Virus record (IMG/VR): IMGVR_UViG_3300042894_008338
Location: 1-62,401 of that record
DNA length: 62,401 nucleotides
Strand: one strand, 5' to 3'
Source of the DNA: a virus
Part shown: positions 32,770 through 40,687 of the stretch, piece after piece
Layout: each line of letters opens with the position of its first letter
How positions within the stretch are numbered: position 1 is the stretch's first letter
Notes under the pieces: generated by a model
Told to the model about the DNA's origin: nothing
Databases searched by the model: none
Seen by the model: the letters and a program-made list of their open reading frames with translations, nothing else
Position numbers and translations under genes: made by a program

Positions 32770-33669
32770 TCATTTTACAACATCTCCTTTGTATATTAAT
32801 ATTGTTTTTCCATTAGGTAAATTGCAAGCGACATCATCATTTATTTCAAGTATTTCTTCTAAGTAAGTTCCTTTTTCAATAAATCCCTTACTTATTAGCG
32901 TTTCTTTTAAGTTTTGAGCATGGATGCAAACTAAGTTTCCATCTTTCTCTATGATGACTAAATCAACTAAACATTGAACAGCATTATTTGGTTTGTATGT
33001 TGATTTAATGATTAGGTGTGGCCAAGGCTGTTCAATTCTTGATCTTTCTTTTTCAATTAGATCGTGAAGTTTTTTCTTTCCTAGTTTTCTTTTATTGTTG
33101 TTATATAATTTTCTTAATTTACAAACTGATTCTAAAGTTAAATTACTGTGTGCTTTCAAATTGTTACAAATACAGCACATGGTTTGATAATTGTCTAATT
33201 GATCTTCGCCGCCAAATGCTTTCGCCTTTATGTGGTCTTTAGTGAAAAGAATCATTTTCTTATCTTCTTCGCCATAAAAATTAAAATGTGGCACCATATC
33301 AGATGGATGACATTCTAGTAAAATTTTTGTAGCTTTCAGCCCACATGAAACACAAGCAATATTATCTCTAAACACATGATACCTGTCAGTGTTCATCTTT
33401 ACTTGATAGATGTCATTGTTATTCTTGTATTCACGCTTAATTGGATCGTGAGTGATATAGGGCATTACTTCTTCAAAAAGAAATTCTCCTAAATTAATCT
33501 TTTCTACTTTTTCCTTCATTTTGTCCAAAGAAAGAATTGTGCGAATATCCTCCACACCTTCTTTTATTGGAATTTCTTCCAAATATTTTTTAGCTAATTC
33601 CATAGATTTTTCATATGGCAAATTAGATTCAAAATTAAAAATTATAGTGCAAGTTGCACGATACTTCAT
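32770..33669 (-). CDS. HNH endonuclease
   Basis: 299 residues. The HNH core lies near 110-175: a first cysteine pair (C-V-S-C), LFTKDHIKAKAFGGEDQLDN with the catalytic D-H and the N of HNH, then C-C-I-C-N-N-L-K, the second zinc-ribbon pair and final motif residues. Flanking regions are unique, with an N-terminal domain of about 100 residues and a basic helical stretch after the nuclease. Probably cuts DNA; free-standing homing-type or host-DNA nuclease. Confidence 0.8.
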   Translation of the reverse strand: MKYRATCTIIFNFESNLPYEKSMELAKKYLEEIPIKEGVEDIRTILSLDKMKEKVEKINLGEFLFEEVMPYITHDPIKREYKNNNDIYQVKMNTDRYHVFRDNIACVSCGLKATKILLECHPSDMVPHFNFYGEEDKKMILFTKDHIKAKAFGGEDQLDNYQTMCCICNNLKAHSNLTLESVCKLRKLYNNNKRKLGKKKLHDLIEKERSRIEQPWPHLIIKSTYKPNNAVQCLVDLVIIEKDGNLVCIHAQNLKETLISKGFIEKGTYLEEILEINDDVACNLPNGKTILIYKGDVVK

Positions 33670-33726
33670 GATATTGTGGCGTAATGTACCTTGACCTTTT
33701 TAGGGTCGAGCAGGAATGCCCCCTCC

Positions 33727-34155
33727 TTAGAAAACTGTTTTTTTCTCTTCATCTTTTCTTTCTTCATCTTGCGGCTTTTCTAAAATTTGTTTAATGAGTT
33801 GAATTTCTTGTTCTAACTTTTTATTTGTCTCAAGAACTTCATGCTCTAAACTCAAATCAATTTCCACTAATTCTTTGATTTCCCTGAAAAGAGTCCTATA
33901 AATGGCGTCTTGTTTTACTTCAACTCTTTTCTGTGCCATTAGAATAAATGGCGCTTGAAAAGCTGCTATGAGAGAAAGAAATAAATTTAACAAAATAAAT
34001 GGATATTCATCCCAGTGAGGAAGAAAATAAATATTGTTAATTATGCCCCATGCTAAAATAATAGCAAAACCAGAAAGGATAAAGTTCCAAGAACCTCCAA
34101 ATCTAGCAACTGAATCACTTACCTTTTCACCCAAGGTGCGACAATCTTTTTCCAT
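33727..34155 (-). CDS. DUF1003 family membrane protein
   Basis: 142 residues from ATG 34155 (second of two ATGs, better spaced from AAGGAG). FGGSWNFILSGFAIILAWGI, YPFILLNLFLSLIAAFQAP and LMAQKR are the DUF1003 signature with two membrane spans. The C-terminus is a long acidic coiled coil (about 85-142). Function of the family is unknown. A CTAAATAAGTTAA late-like motif lies 24 bases upstream. Confidence 0.85.
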   Translation of the reverse strand: MEKDCRTLGEKVSDSVARFGGSWNFILSGFAIILAWGIINNIYFLPHWDEYPFILLNLFLSLIAAFQAPFILMAQKRVEVKQDAIYRTLFREIKELVEIDLSLEHEVLETNKKLEQEIQLIKQILEKPQDEERKDEEKKTVF

Positions 34156-34179
34156 CATGCTCCTTGGTTATGAGTCATT

Positions 34180-34192
34180 TTAACTTATTTAG
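34180..34192 (-). promoter_or_regulatory. T4-late-like promoter motif
   Basis: CTAAATAAGTTAA on the leftward strand, 24 bases upstream of the start at 34155. Confidence 0.4.
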
Positions 34193-34229
34193 ACAATCAA
34201 TAAGCAAAAATGACCCACAACCAAGAATT

Positions 34230-34487
34230 TCACAAAAGTTCATTCATCATGTCAGCCTCGTCTTGACTCTCAAGGAGACGATAAACAATCAGAGCACAGG
34301 CCATAGCGCCAAATCTGTCTTTGGTCTTCTTGGCCCATGCATTAATCCAAGTTGCAATAACAGGGTTTTTCTTCTTTACTTGTTTATACAATTTTTTAAC
34401 AAGATCAATATCATTGACATTCATGCATTCTTTTTCAATAGAAAAACATGTCTCAGGCTGGACTAAAGGCAACATAGGCTCAAACAT
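34230..34487 (-). CDS. Small hypothetical protein
   Basis: 85 residues from ATG 34487 (GAGG eight bases upstream); the frame extends further upstream but overlaps the previous gene. Helical, with KKLYKQVKKKNPVIATWINA and DRFGAMACALIVYRLLESQ. No motif. Follows the 34498 gene by 10 bases, probably co-transcribed. Confidence 0.55.
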   Translation of the reverse strand: MFEPMLPLVQPETCFSIEKECMNVNDIDLVKKLYKQVKKKNPVIATWINAWAKKTKDRFGAMACALIVYRLLESQDEADMMNELL

Positions 34488-34497
34488 GCGAATGTCC

Positions 34498-34929
34498 TCA
34501 ACAACAGTTAGAATTACAACAATTAGTTTTTGGCTTGCATTGATCTTCAGCAAGACACTTAGCAACAATCCGACCCAAATTAAAGATCAAGTGATCAGAA
34601 CTATATTGTGCCTCACAAATATCATAAAAAACTAAAGTTTTTTCTTCATATTCAATTTTTACAGGCAAACATTCATTGCCCTTATCAATCGTTGATAATA
34701 ATTTACGCATTTTTTCAGATGTCAATTGATGATCTGTATCATCTGATACCCAAATCTGTAAGCTAATATATTTTTCTTGATGCTTATTACCACCACAGTC
34801 CGTGAATTTTTTCTCCACAACAGCAGCTTCTGTTATGTGGAAATGACGTGGAACATAATTATGACATGGCAAACGAAAACAAATAGAATAATCTTTATCA
34901 AGACATTTATTCAAAAAGGATAAGTCCAT
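34498..34929 (-). CDS. DUF6428-like protein
   Basis: 143 residues. VPRHFHITEAAVV, FTDCGGN, SLQIWVSDDTDHQLTSEKM and the C-terminal TNCCNSNCC resemble the DUF6428 family (His in a HFH-x-T-E box and a D-C-G-G turn), found in diverse bacteria beside arsenic- or metal-related genes. The final cysteine cluster suggests metal binding. Family assignment is from memory of the motif and only moderate. Confidence 0.6.
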   Translation of the reverse strand: MDLSFLNKCLDKDYSICFRLPCHNYVPRHFHITEAAVVEKKFTDCGGNKHQEKYISLQIWVSDDTDHQLTSEKMRKLLSTIDKGNECLPVKIEYEEKTLVFYDICEAQYSSDHLIFNLGRIVAKCLAEDQCKPKTNCCNSNCC

Positions 34930-34994
34930 GAAAATTGCCTCCTAGATAATTTTAAGGAAGCAAAAAATATAAAACAAATGAATCAAAATTTCTT

Positions 34995-35672
34995 TTAATT
35001 AAGACTTGGCGCTATCATAGAAAAAAAATCTGGCCGCTTTTGATTTAAAGAAGCAAGATTTTCACATTTAGATTCACTAAAAAAATATTCTTCATCAGCG
35101 TCAATAACTGACCAATAACCTGCCTGAATCTCTGATTCAAGTTGGCCAGAAACCCAAGACTGCTGACCAAAATAAAAACGAAACCTATTTACATCAATTT
35201 TTTCTGACTCGACAATTTCAGCAAAAGTGAAAGGAGTGCCGAAATAAACTCCTTCTCTCAGTTTATTCTTATTTTTCTCTTCACCAATAACCGAATTTAA
35301 CGTAATTTTTTCTTTGTTTTCATGTGAATCAATTATTTGACTGTATTCTGGATAGGAATGAATAAAATAAATTCCCTTGGTCGTTTCATTACCGCCAAGG
35401 AAAAGAGGGATATCAGACAAATTGCCATTAATCAACATGTCCTTAAATTTTTCATATTTTCCTTCCTTAGTATTGAATATGTCCTTCAACTGATTGCTAG
35501 TAATGTTTCCGATCTTTCCGCCATTAAGCAAAAGACCAATTGCACCTTTTGAATTATGCTGAAAAATATATATTATATGATTTGAATAAGACCCAGCAAA
35601 ACATCCAGCAAGATGGCGATTTACAATAATTTTATCAGTGCAATAATACATGAAAATATAATAGCTTTCCAC
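34995..35672 (-). CDS. YqgE/AlgH-like protein
   Basis: 225 residues from GTG 35672; ATG 35651 is the alternative start. HIIYIFQHNSKGAIGLLLNG, PLFLGGNETTKGIYFIH and FYFGQQSWVSGQLESEIQAG match the AlgH/DUF179 fold (GA-x-G-L-x-x-N, G-G and G-x-x-W-x-x-G-Q-L-x-x-E). The family is of unknown biochemical role, linked to transcriptional control in some bacteria. Rare on phages. Has a long insertion before residue 130 compared with the usual about 190 residues. Confidence 0.75.
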   Translation of the reverse strand: MESYYIFMYYCTDKIIVNRHLAGCFAGSYSNHIIYIFQHNSKGAIGLLLNGGKIGNITSNQLKDIFNTKEGKYEKFKDMLINGNLSDIPLFLGGNETTKGIYFIHSYPEYSQIIDSHENKEKITLNSVIGEEKNKNKLREGVYFGTPFTFAEIVESEKIDVNRFRFYFGQQSWVSGQLESEIQAGYWSVIDADEEYFFSESKCENLASLNQKRPDFFSMIAPSLN

Positions 35673-35696
35673 TCATGATTCTAGATTTAGAAAATA

Positions 35697-35882
35697 TCAA
35701 GAAATGTTGAGCAAAATTCTATTTTTAACAAAACAAACATTTTCTATAGAATGTTTGTTTTCCTCAATTTTAACTTGAGTTAAAATTTTAATTTCCTTGT
35801 AAATATTTCTGTAAGACAAAAGAATGGATTTCCCATCATCAAAATAATCCAAAATATCATCTTTGTTAATTTCAATTTCCAT
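35697..35882 (-). CDS. Possible small protein
   Basis: 61 residues, weak ribosome site (GGAA) before ATG 35882. Begins MEIEINKDDILDYFDDGKS. No motif. A 12-bp hairpin (35730-35761) lies within its 3' part, which argues slightly against the frame being real. Confidence 0.4.
   Translation of the reverse strand: MEIEINKDDILDYFDDGKSILLSYRNIYKEIKILTQVKIEENKHSIENVCFVKNRILLNIS
35730..35761. repeat. Hairpin inside or at the end of a small gene
   Basis: AAAACAAACATT / AATGTTTGTTTT, 12-bp perfect stem, 8-base loop. AT-rich with T-runs on both sides; could end transcripts of neighbouring genes. Confidence 0.45.
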
Positions 35883-35973
35883 TATGAAATTCCATTGACA
35901 ACAAAATAAACACCACTGACAGTTAATATATTTCTAAGAAAAAATGAAAACAATTCTACCTATCAAGTTATAT

Positions 35974-36555
35974 TTATTTTCCATTACTTATTGTTTGCCT
36001 TTTTATTGCAGCAATCAAATCTTCATAATTAATTGCTGGCCCTATGCAATTGGCATTCGTAGCATCAAAACCCATCTGATCATTTAAATGATACCCAATC
36101 CAAACTGTGTCTGAAATAGAAGAATCAAATAATTTATAAAAATCACTGGGAACCTGACGCTTAACTACAACCCAACCATATCCAACTTCATGCGCTGCAT
36201 CAGGATAATTCCTCCCAAGAAATATCCAAGTTGGTGTGCCAATTTTCCACCCCTCATGAATAATCCTTACAGGACTGCTAGGAACATTCGGAAATGCAGG
36301 AACCTCTGAACCATCAGCCATTTCATGGCTACGAATTAATTCTGCACAAATAGAATAATCTTTTTTGTCTATTTTGTCATCAATATATTCTTGCAATAAT
36401 TCGTAAGCACGATGAATCCATCTTGGCTCTAATGATCCATTGATACGCCTTGAATTGTAAAAATCAATAATCAAACATGCTTTTTGCTTAACTGATTTAC
36501 ACAAACTTAATGATTCAGTTAACTTGTAACTATTTTCTGAAAAATCAATTGTCAT
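35974..36555 (-). CDS. Hypothetical protein
   Basis: 193 residues. Helical first third (SLCKSVKQKACLIIDFYNSR) and a beta-rich remainder with WKIGTPTWIFLGRNYPD and YGWVVVKRQVP. No family recognised. Preceded by the hairpin at 36571-36605. Confidence 0.6.
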   Translation of the reverse strand: MTIDFSENSYKLTESLSLCKSVKQKACLIIDFYNSRRINGSLEPRWIHRAYELLQEYIDDKIDKKDYSICAELIRSHEMADGSEVPAFPNVPSSPVRIIHEGWKIGTPTWIFLGRNYPDAAHEVGYGWVVVKRQVPSDFYKLFDSSISDTVWIGYHLNDQMGFDATNANCIGPAINYEDLIAAIKRQTISNGK

Positions 36556-36570
36556 AATTCACCAGCAAAT

Positions 36571-36605
36571 TATAAGGGGGAAAGCATTGAGCCTTCCCCC
36601 TTATA
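36571..36605 (-). terminator. Hairpin terminator
   Basis: TATAAGGGGGAA / TTCCCCCTTATA, 12-bp stem with an 11-base loop, between leftward genes 36625-37518 and 35974-36555. GC-rich core, no long U-tract. Confidence 0.65.
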
Positions 36606-36624
36606 TTAACAACTTTAGGTTTTA

Positions 36625-37518
36625 TTATCCACCTAAAATTTCCGCAGCAGCCGTGATTTTTCGCTGTGCCTGCACTGTCACAGAATCATTCGTGGCAAAC
36701 TTAGCATACGCTGGATAGACTACAGGTTGGATCAAGCCTAAAACTGCCACAACCTGATCCACAGAACGGCAATAGGTTGAGAGACGATCAAAGAACCCAG
36801 CCCTGATTTTCACGGAAGCTGAACTCACAACCACCAAAGCCTTCTCTTCATCGGTCAAAGCAGCAGGAGCTTTACCTTGTCCATTCCACAAGACAAGGGC
36901 AGTCATTTTTTCACCTGCCAACTTTTCTGCTGGAGTGGATTCGACCCATTCCCTGTTCTCGCCGTAACGACCCGAAGTCAATTCTTTGGGACTGCGGAAT
37001 TCAATGCTTGGCGAAAGATCGAGTTCGCTTTCAACCAAATTGTTAGCATCGTGAGGATGCAAACCCAAATCAGAAAAGATGGTAGCGTAAAATTCTGCTA
37101 CATCCTGATCAACTGGAGCTTCAGGCAGCTTCACTTTGAACTTGTCTGTCATCAAAAACTGAAAAGTGCTATCGATGCTCCCATCCTCTTTGCGGATGAC
37201 AACAACTGGGTTGGAGGGTTTGCTCTTGCTGTCGAAAAGCTTCTGGGCCATCACACCCATGGCATATTGGACGAATTCGTCCTTGCTGTTCTCGACACGA
37301 GCCATCACAGGCTCAAGGACGCTTTTGGCGGCGATCCATCGTTGAGCCTGCAATTGAGACTCAGGAGTCAAAGGCATTTCCCATTTCTGGGGCTTGTTGT
37401 TTGACGACGATGACTTACTGGCAATATTGGCAAGACCAGCCAGACCAGTTTTTTTGACACCCACAGAGGCAACAGTAGAGGAAATCTGTTGCGAAGAAAC
37501 AGCACGCTTAGTTGACAT
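36625..37518 (-). CDS. Hypothetical protein, GC-rich gene
   Basis: 297 residues from ATG 37518 (MSTKRAVSSQQISS). Ser/Lys-rich disordered first 45 residues, then a helical domain (WEMPLTPESQLQAQRWIAAKSV..., in part) and further alpha/beta regions. Clearly more GC-rich than its neighbours, with cct/ctg/gcc-type codons. Own sigma-70-type promoter and a terminator, so it is a single-gene unit, likely well expressed. Not recognised. Confidence 0.65.
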   Translation of the reverse strand: MSTKRAVSSQQISSTVASVGVKKTGLAGLANIASKSSSSNNKPQKWEMPLTPESQLQAQRWIAAKSVLEPVMARVENSKDEFVQYAMGVMAQKLFDSKSKPSNPVVVIRKEDGSIDSTFQFLMTDKFKVKLPEAPVDQDVAEFYATIFSDLGLHPHDANNLVESELDLSPSIEFRSPKELTSGRYGENREWVESTPAEKLAGEKMTALVLWNGQGKAPAALTDEEKALVVVSSASVKIRAGFFDRLSTYCRSVDQVVAVLGLIQPVVYPAYAKFATNDSVTVQAQRKITAAAEILGG

Positions 37519-37613
37519 GTCATCTAACCCTTTGCTGACACATACTTTGCGAAGGTTGACCTGACTTACCACACATTGTGAGTCAGGACCACATCGTTTG
37601 CGTCAACAAAATC

Positions 37614-37642
37614 AGTATACTCGTCTTTTTATTGAATGTAAA
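37614..37642 (-). promoter_or_regulatory. Sigma-70-type promoter
   Basis: On the leftward strand TTTACA (-35) and TATACT (-10), 17-base spacing, about 96 bases upstream of the start at 37518. Near-consensus. Confidence 0.65.
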
Positions 37643-37650
37643 GCAAAAAT

Positions 37651-38553
37651 CTAATCATCAATAGAAAGTCCTAATTCCAGCACCTTTTCCCTAATCCATT
37701 CTAAGCCTTTTTCTTTTAACTGTCGGACTCTTTCTTTCGTGACTCCTACTTCTTCGCTGATTTGTTCAAGCGTCATTTTATCACGACCGTTAACCCCGAA
37801 GTATTTTTCAAGCACATATGCCTGTCTCACTCTGTCTGTGCCAATATTCTCACGAACCAGCATTCCAATCAGTCGTTTAATTAGACATTGTCTCGACTCA
37901 TGGTTCTTTTCATCAGCTTCTCCAGTTCCTCTGTCCTCGATCATTTCCGCACGGGAATCATCGAGGTAGGCAACTTTTTCAGCCTGATTCATTTTGGTCT
38001 TAGCGTCTCGAAAGAAATTCTTTTTCACTACCCAAGTAGCATATGTTGAAAACCTGTGGCCAAGTGTCCAGTTGAAGTAATCAACAGCTTTCAAAACATC
38101 GAAATAAGCATCACTTAGCATTTGTTCAGTGCTGTTGCCATCTTGCATTGCATTTTTATGTTTCATGATTTGCGTTGCTAAACGGAAATTGCATTCAGCA
38201 ATTTGGTTTCTGACTTCGAGAGATTTTCGATGAATATGATTTGCAAGTTTTTTTTTCGCTTCTGGGTATTTTACGTCTGTATTAGCAAATAAATTCTTTG
38301 CACGATATTTCAAAAAATTAAGTTTTCTGAAAAGATGTTGTTCTTGTGGGAAGTTGAGGAGAGCAGATTGATAACATGGAAGCATTTCTGGGTTTATTTT
38401 ATCAGTCTTGATTTTTTGAACTTTGTTTAGACTTTTCTGGAATTCTTTGTGTTCGGGAATTATTCCCATTATTTTCATACGTTGATTAATGTCATCAAAA
38501 CTAACATGATGAAAGAATTTAATTTTTTCGTGAGAAAAATCAGACTTATTCAT
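37651..38553 (-). CDS. RNA polymerase sigma-70 factor (planctomycete style)
   Basis: 300 residues. FPQEQHLFRKLNFLKYRAKNL near 70-90 is the E-x-x-L-F-R-K-x-N-x-L-K-Y-R-A segment characteristic of planctomycete sigma factors. Region 2 follows: EQMLSDAYFDVLKAVDYFNW, FSTYATWVVKKNFFRD. Region 4: DKMTLEQISEEVGVTKERV with RQLKEKGLEWIR, the -35 recognition HTH. All key regions are intact, so it should bind core RNA polymerase and recognise a -10/-35 promoter. It is the most canonical of the four sigma-like proteins here and the best clue to the host group. Confidence 0.92.
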   Translation of the reverse strand: MNKSDFSHEKIKFFHHVSFDDINQRMKIMGIIPEHKEFQKSLNKVQKIKTDKINPEMLPCYQSALLNFPQEQHLFRKLNFLKYRAKNLFANTDVKYPEAKKKLANHIHRKSLEVRNQIAECNFRLATQIMKHKNAMQDGNSTEQMLSDAYFDVLKAVDYFNWTLGHRFSTYATWVVKKNFFRDAKTKMNQAEKVAYLDDSRAEMIEDRGTGEADEKNHESRQCLIKRLIGMLVRENIGTDRVRQAYVLEKYFGVNGRDKMTLEQISEEVGVTKERVRQLKEKGLEWIREKVLELGLSIDD

Positions 38554-38709
38554 AGATGCCTCTGATCAAAAATAAATAGCCATATACATAAAATATTACC
38601 AATAAAGTCTGTTGTCAAATTAAATCTGAAGAAAATTTTATAAATACATAGGTGATTTTTTATGCATTTAGGATAAAGAAGTGAATTAAAACTTATTTTA
38701 AGGAATATT

Positions 38710-39288
38710 ATGGATAGAAATAAAACACATCAATATATTGGAATAACGAAAAACAATCGTTATCCTGATTTGTTTGATTACTGTTCAAAATTAAAAACAG
38801 GAAAAATCCGAATTATGTCTTTCGGATGTTCAATTGGATTAGAATGCAAAACATTAAAAAATTACTTCCCAGAATCGGAAATTGTTGGAGTTGATATTAA
38901 TAAAAGACTTATAAAAGTTGCTAATAGAATGAAAAATAGTGATAAAATATCTTATGATACAACGGTTGAAGGTCATGGTACATTTGATTTTATTTTTGCA
39001 TTATCTGTTTTCTGTCGATATCCACAATTGGAAAATAAAGAAGATTGCAGTGAAATTTATCCTTTCTCTAAATTTGAGAAAGCTGTTATTGAATTGTCCA
39101 ATAAGCTCAACAAGGATGGTTATTTTGTAATTTATAATTCAAATTTCAAGATGACAGATACAAGTATTGCTGATTCATTTGAACCATTATCAGTGAAAAA
39201 TGATAGCGGCACATTTGTAAAATTTGGAAAAGATAACAAGAAATATAATGAAAATTATCCATATTCTGTTTTCAAGAAAATAAAGTAA
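38710..39288 (+). CDS. Class I SAM-dependent methyltransferase
   Basis: 192 residues, AAGGAATATT before ATG 38710. Motif I is IRIMSFGCSIGLECKTL, motif II EIVGVDINK, and GTFDFIFALSVFCRYPQ is the motif-IV region, close to CheR-type and small-molecule methyltransferases. Ends 9 bases before the RCC1 gene, likely same transcript. A TATAAATA motif lies 63 bases upstream. Substrate unknown. Confidence 0.75.
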   Translation: MDRNKTHQYIGITKNNRYPDLFDYCSKLKTGKIRIMSFGCSIGLECKTLKNYFPESEIVGVDINKRLIKVANRMKNSDKISYDTTVEGHGTFDFIFALSVFCRYPQLENKEDCSEIYPFSKFEKAVIELSNKLNKDGYFVIYNSNFKMTDTSIADSFEPLSVKNDSGTFVKFGKDNKKYNENYPYSVFKKIK

Positions 39289-39297
39289 AGGAGCATT

Positions 39298-40614
39298 ATG
39301 GCTGGCAATGAGCTTTGGGCGTGGGGGATTAACAATTCTGGTGTATTAGGAGATGGAACTGTTATTAACAGATCTTCTCCAGTTCAAAACATACTATCTG
39401 GAGGCGTTTGGGCAAAAGTTTCTACCAGTTCCACTCATACTCTTGGCATTAAAACAAATGGAACACTTTGGTCTTGGGGCGAAGGCTCAGGAGGATCAAT
39501 TGGAAATAACGAAAACATTAGTTATTCATCTCCAGTTCAAATAGGAAGTTTTTCATGGAAAGAAATTTCAGCAGGATTTTTCAATAATTCTGCTATTAGA
39601 TCAGATGGCACTTTGTGGACATGGGGAGTTAATTATTCTGGTATTCTTGGATTAAATGATACCGATGCTAGATCATCTCCTGTGCAGGTTGGAAGTGATT
39701 CTAATTGGGATCAAATTTCAAATACAGGTGCCCATGCATTAGCAATCAAAACAGATGGAACTCTTTGGGGATGGGGAGAAGGTAGTAGTGGACAATTGGG
39801 TCAAAATGACACATTTACATATTCTTCCCCAGTTCAAATAACAACAGATAATGATTGGAAGCAAATTTCTGCTTCAGCTTTATCTTCTTTTGCCATAAAA
39901 AACAATGGAACTCTTTGGTCTTGGGGAGAAGGAAATTTTGGAATTTTGGGAAACGGCGATACCATTAGTTTGTCTTCGCCTGCTCAAGTTGGAAGTCTAA
40001 GTAATTGGTCAAGTGTTTCTGTCAGTTTATATAATGCAGTAGCACTGAAAGAAAATGGCACTCTCTGGGCATGGGGCGAGGGAGACAGCGGAGCATTAGG
40101 GAACGGATATACAGCAATAGTATCGTCTCCAGTTCAAGTCGGAAATGCTTCTAATTGGGCAAGTGCTTCTGCTGGAACCAGTAGTGTTGTCGCATTAAAG
40201 TCTAATGGTACTTTATGGGTATGGGGAGACAACTACAGCGGTAAATTAGGAAACGGAACTGAAAATGACAGTTCTTCACCAATTCAAATTGCTTCAGACA
40301 AAAATTGGAAATTCGTTTCAGCCGGAGGCTACGGCAGTACTATGGCCATAACGGATGATACAAGTACAAATTATCCATTACCAGCTTACACATTTAGAGT
40401 TAATGTTATAGATTACACGGCTATAGTCAGTCAGAATCTTCCAGATAGAATAGAACATATTGTTCTTAATCTTGAAAATCAAACTGTTTATGTTTCTTAT
40501 GTTGATAAACCTTTGAAGCATGGCGATACATTTACCTTGTATGGACAAAAAGCAATTAAGTGTTATCAGCAGTATATTGGCAAGTTACCGAAAATACTAG
40601 AGCTAGTTAACTAA
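39298..40614 (+). CDS. RCC1-repeat beta-propeller protein with shared C-terminal domain
   Basis: 438 residues, AAAGGAGC before ATG 39298. Seven RCC1 blades of about 50 residues, each with TLWxWGxGxxGxLG and SSPVQ (first ELWAWGINNSGVLG, last TLWVWGDNYSGKLG), forming a complete seven-bladed propeller (residues 1-360). Residues about 362-438 (TFRVNVIDYTAIVSQNLPD ... PLKHGDTFTLYGQKAIKC ... LPKILELVN) are a separate domain found also in the next two rightward genes. Likely a virion surface or adhesion protein with an interchangeable end domain; function inferred. Confidence 0.85.
   Translation: MAGNELWAWGINNSGVLGDGTVINRSSPVQNILSGGVWAKVSTSSTHTLGIKTNGTLWSWGEGSGGSIGNNENISYSSPVQIGSFSWKEISAGFFNNSAIRSDGTLWTWGVNYSGILGLNDTDARSSPVQVGSDSNWDQISNTGAHALAIKTDGTLWGWGEGSSGQLGQNDTFTYSSPVQITTDNDWKQISASALSSFAIKNNGTLWSWGEGNFGILGNGDTISLSSPAQVGSLSNWSSVSVSLYNAVALKENGTLWAWGEGDSGALGNGYTAIVSSPVQVGNASNWASASAGTSSVVALKSNGTLWVWGDNYSGKLGNGTENDSSSPIQIASDKNWKFVSAGGYGSTMAITDDTSTNYPLPAYTFRVNVIDYTAIVSQNLPDRIEHIVLNLENQTVYVSYVDKPLKHGDTFTLYGQKAIKCYQQYIGKLPKILELVN
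40390..40614 (+). repeat. 225-bp direct repeat, copy 1 (shared C-terminal domain)
   Basis: Nearly identical to 41468-41692 at DNA level; both copies end exactly at the stop codon of their genes. Encodes the shared C-terminal domain. Confidence 0.93.
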
Positions 40615-40687
40615 GCTGATGAATTATTAATCATTGCAAAAAATATTGAGACAGTGAATTTGTAAATCACATTGAAAAAGGAATATT

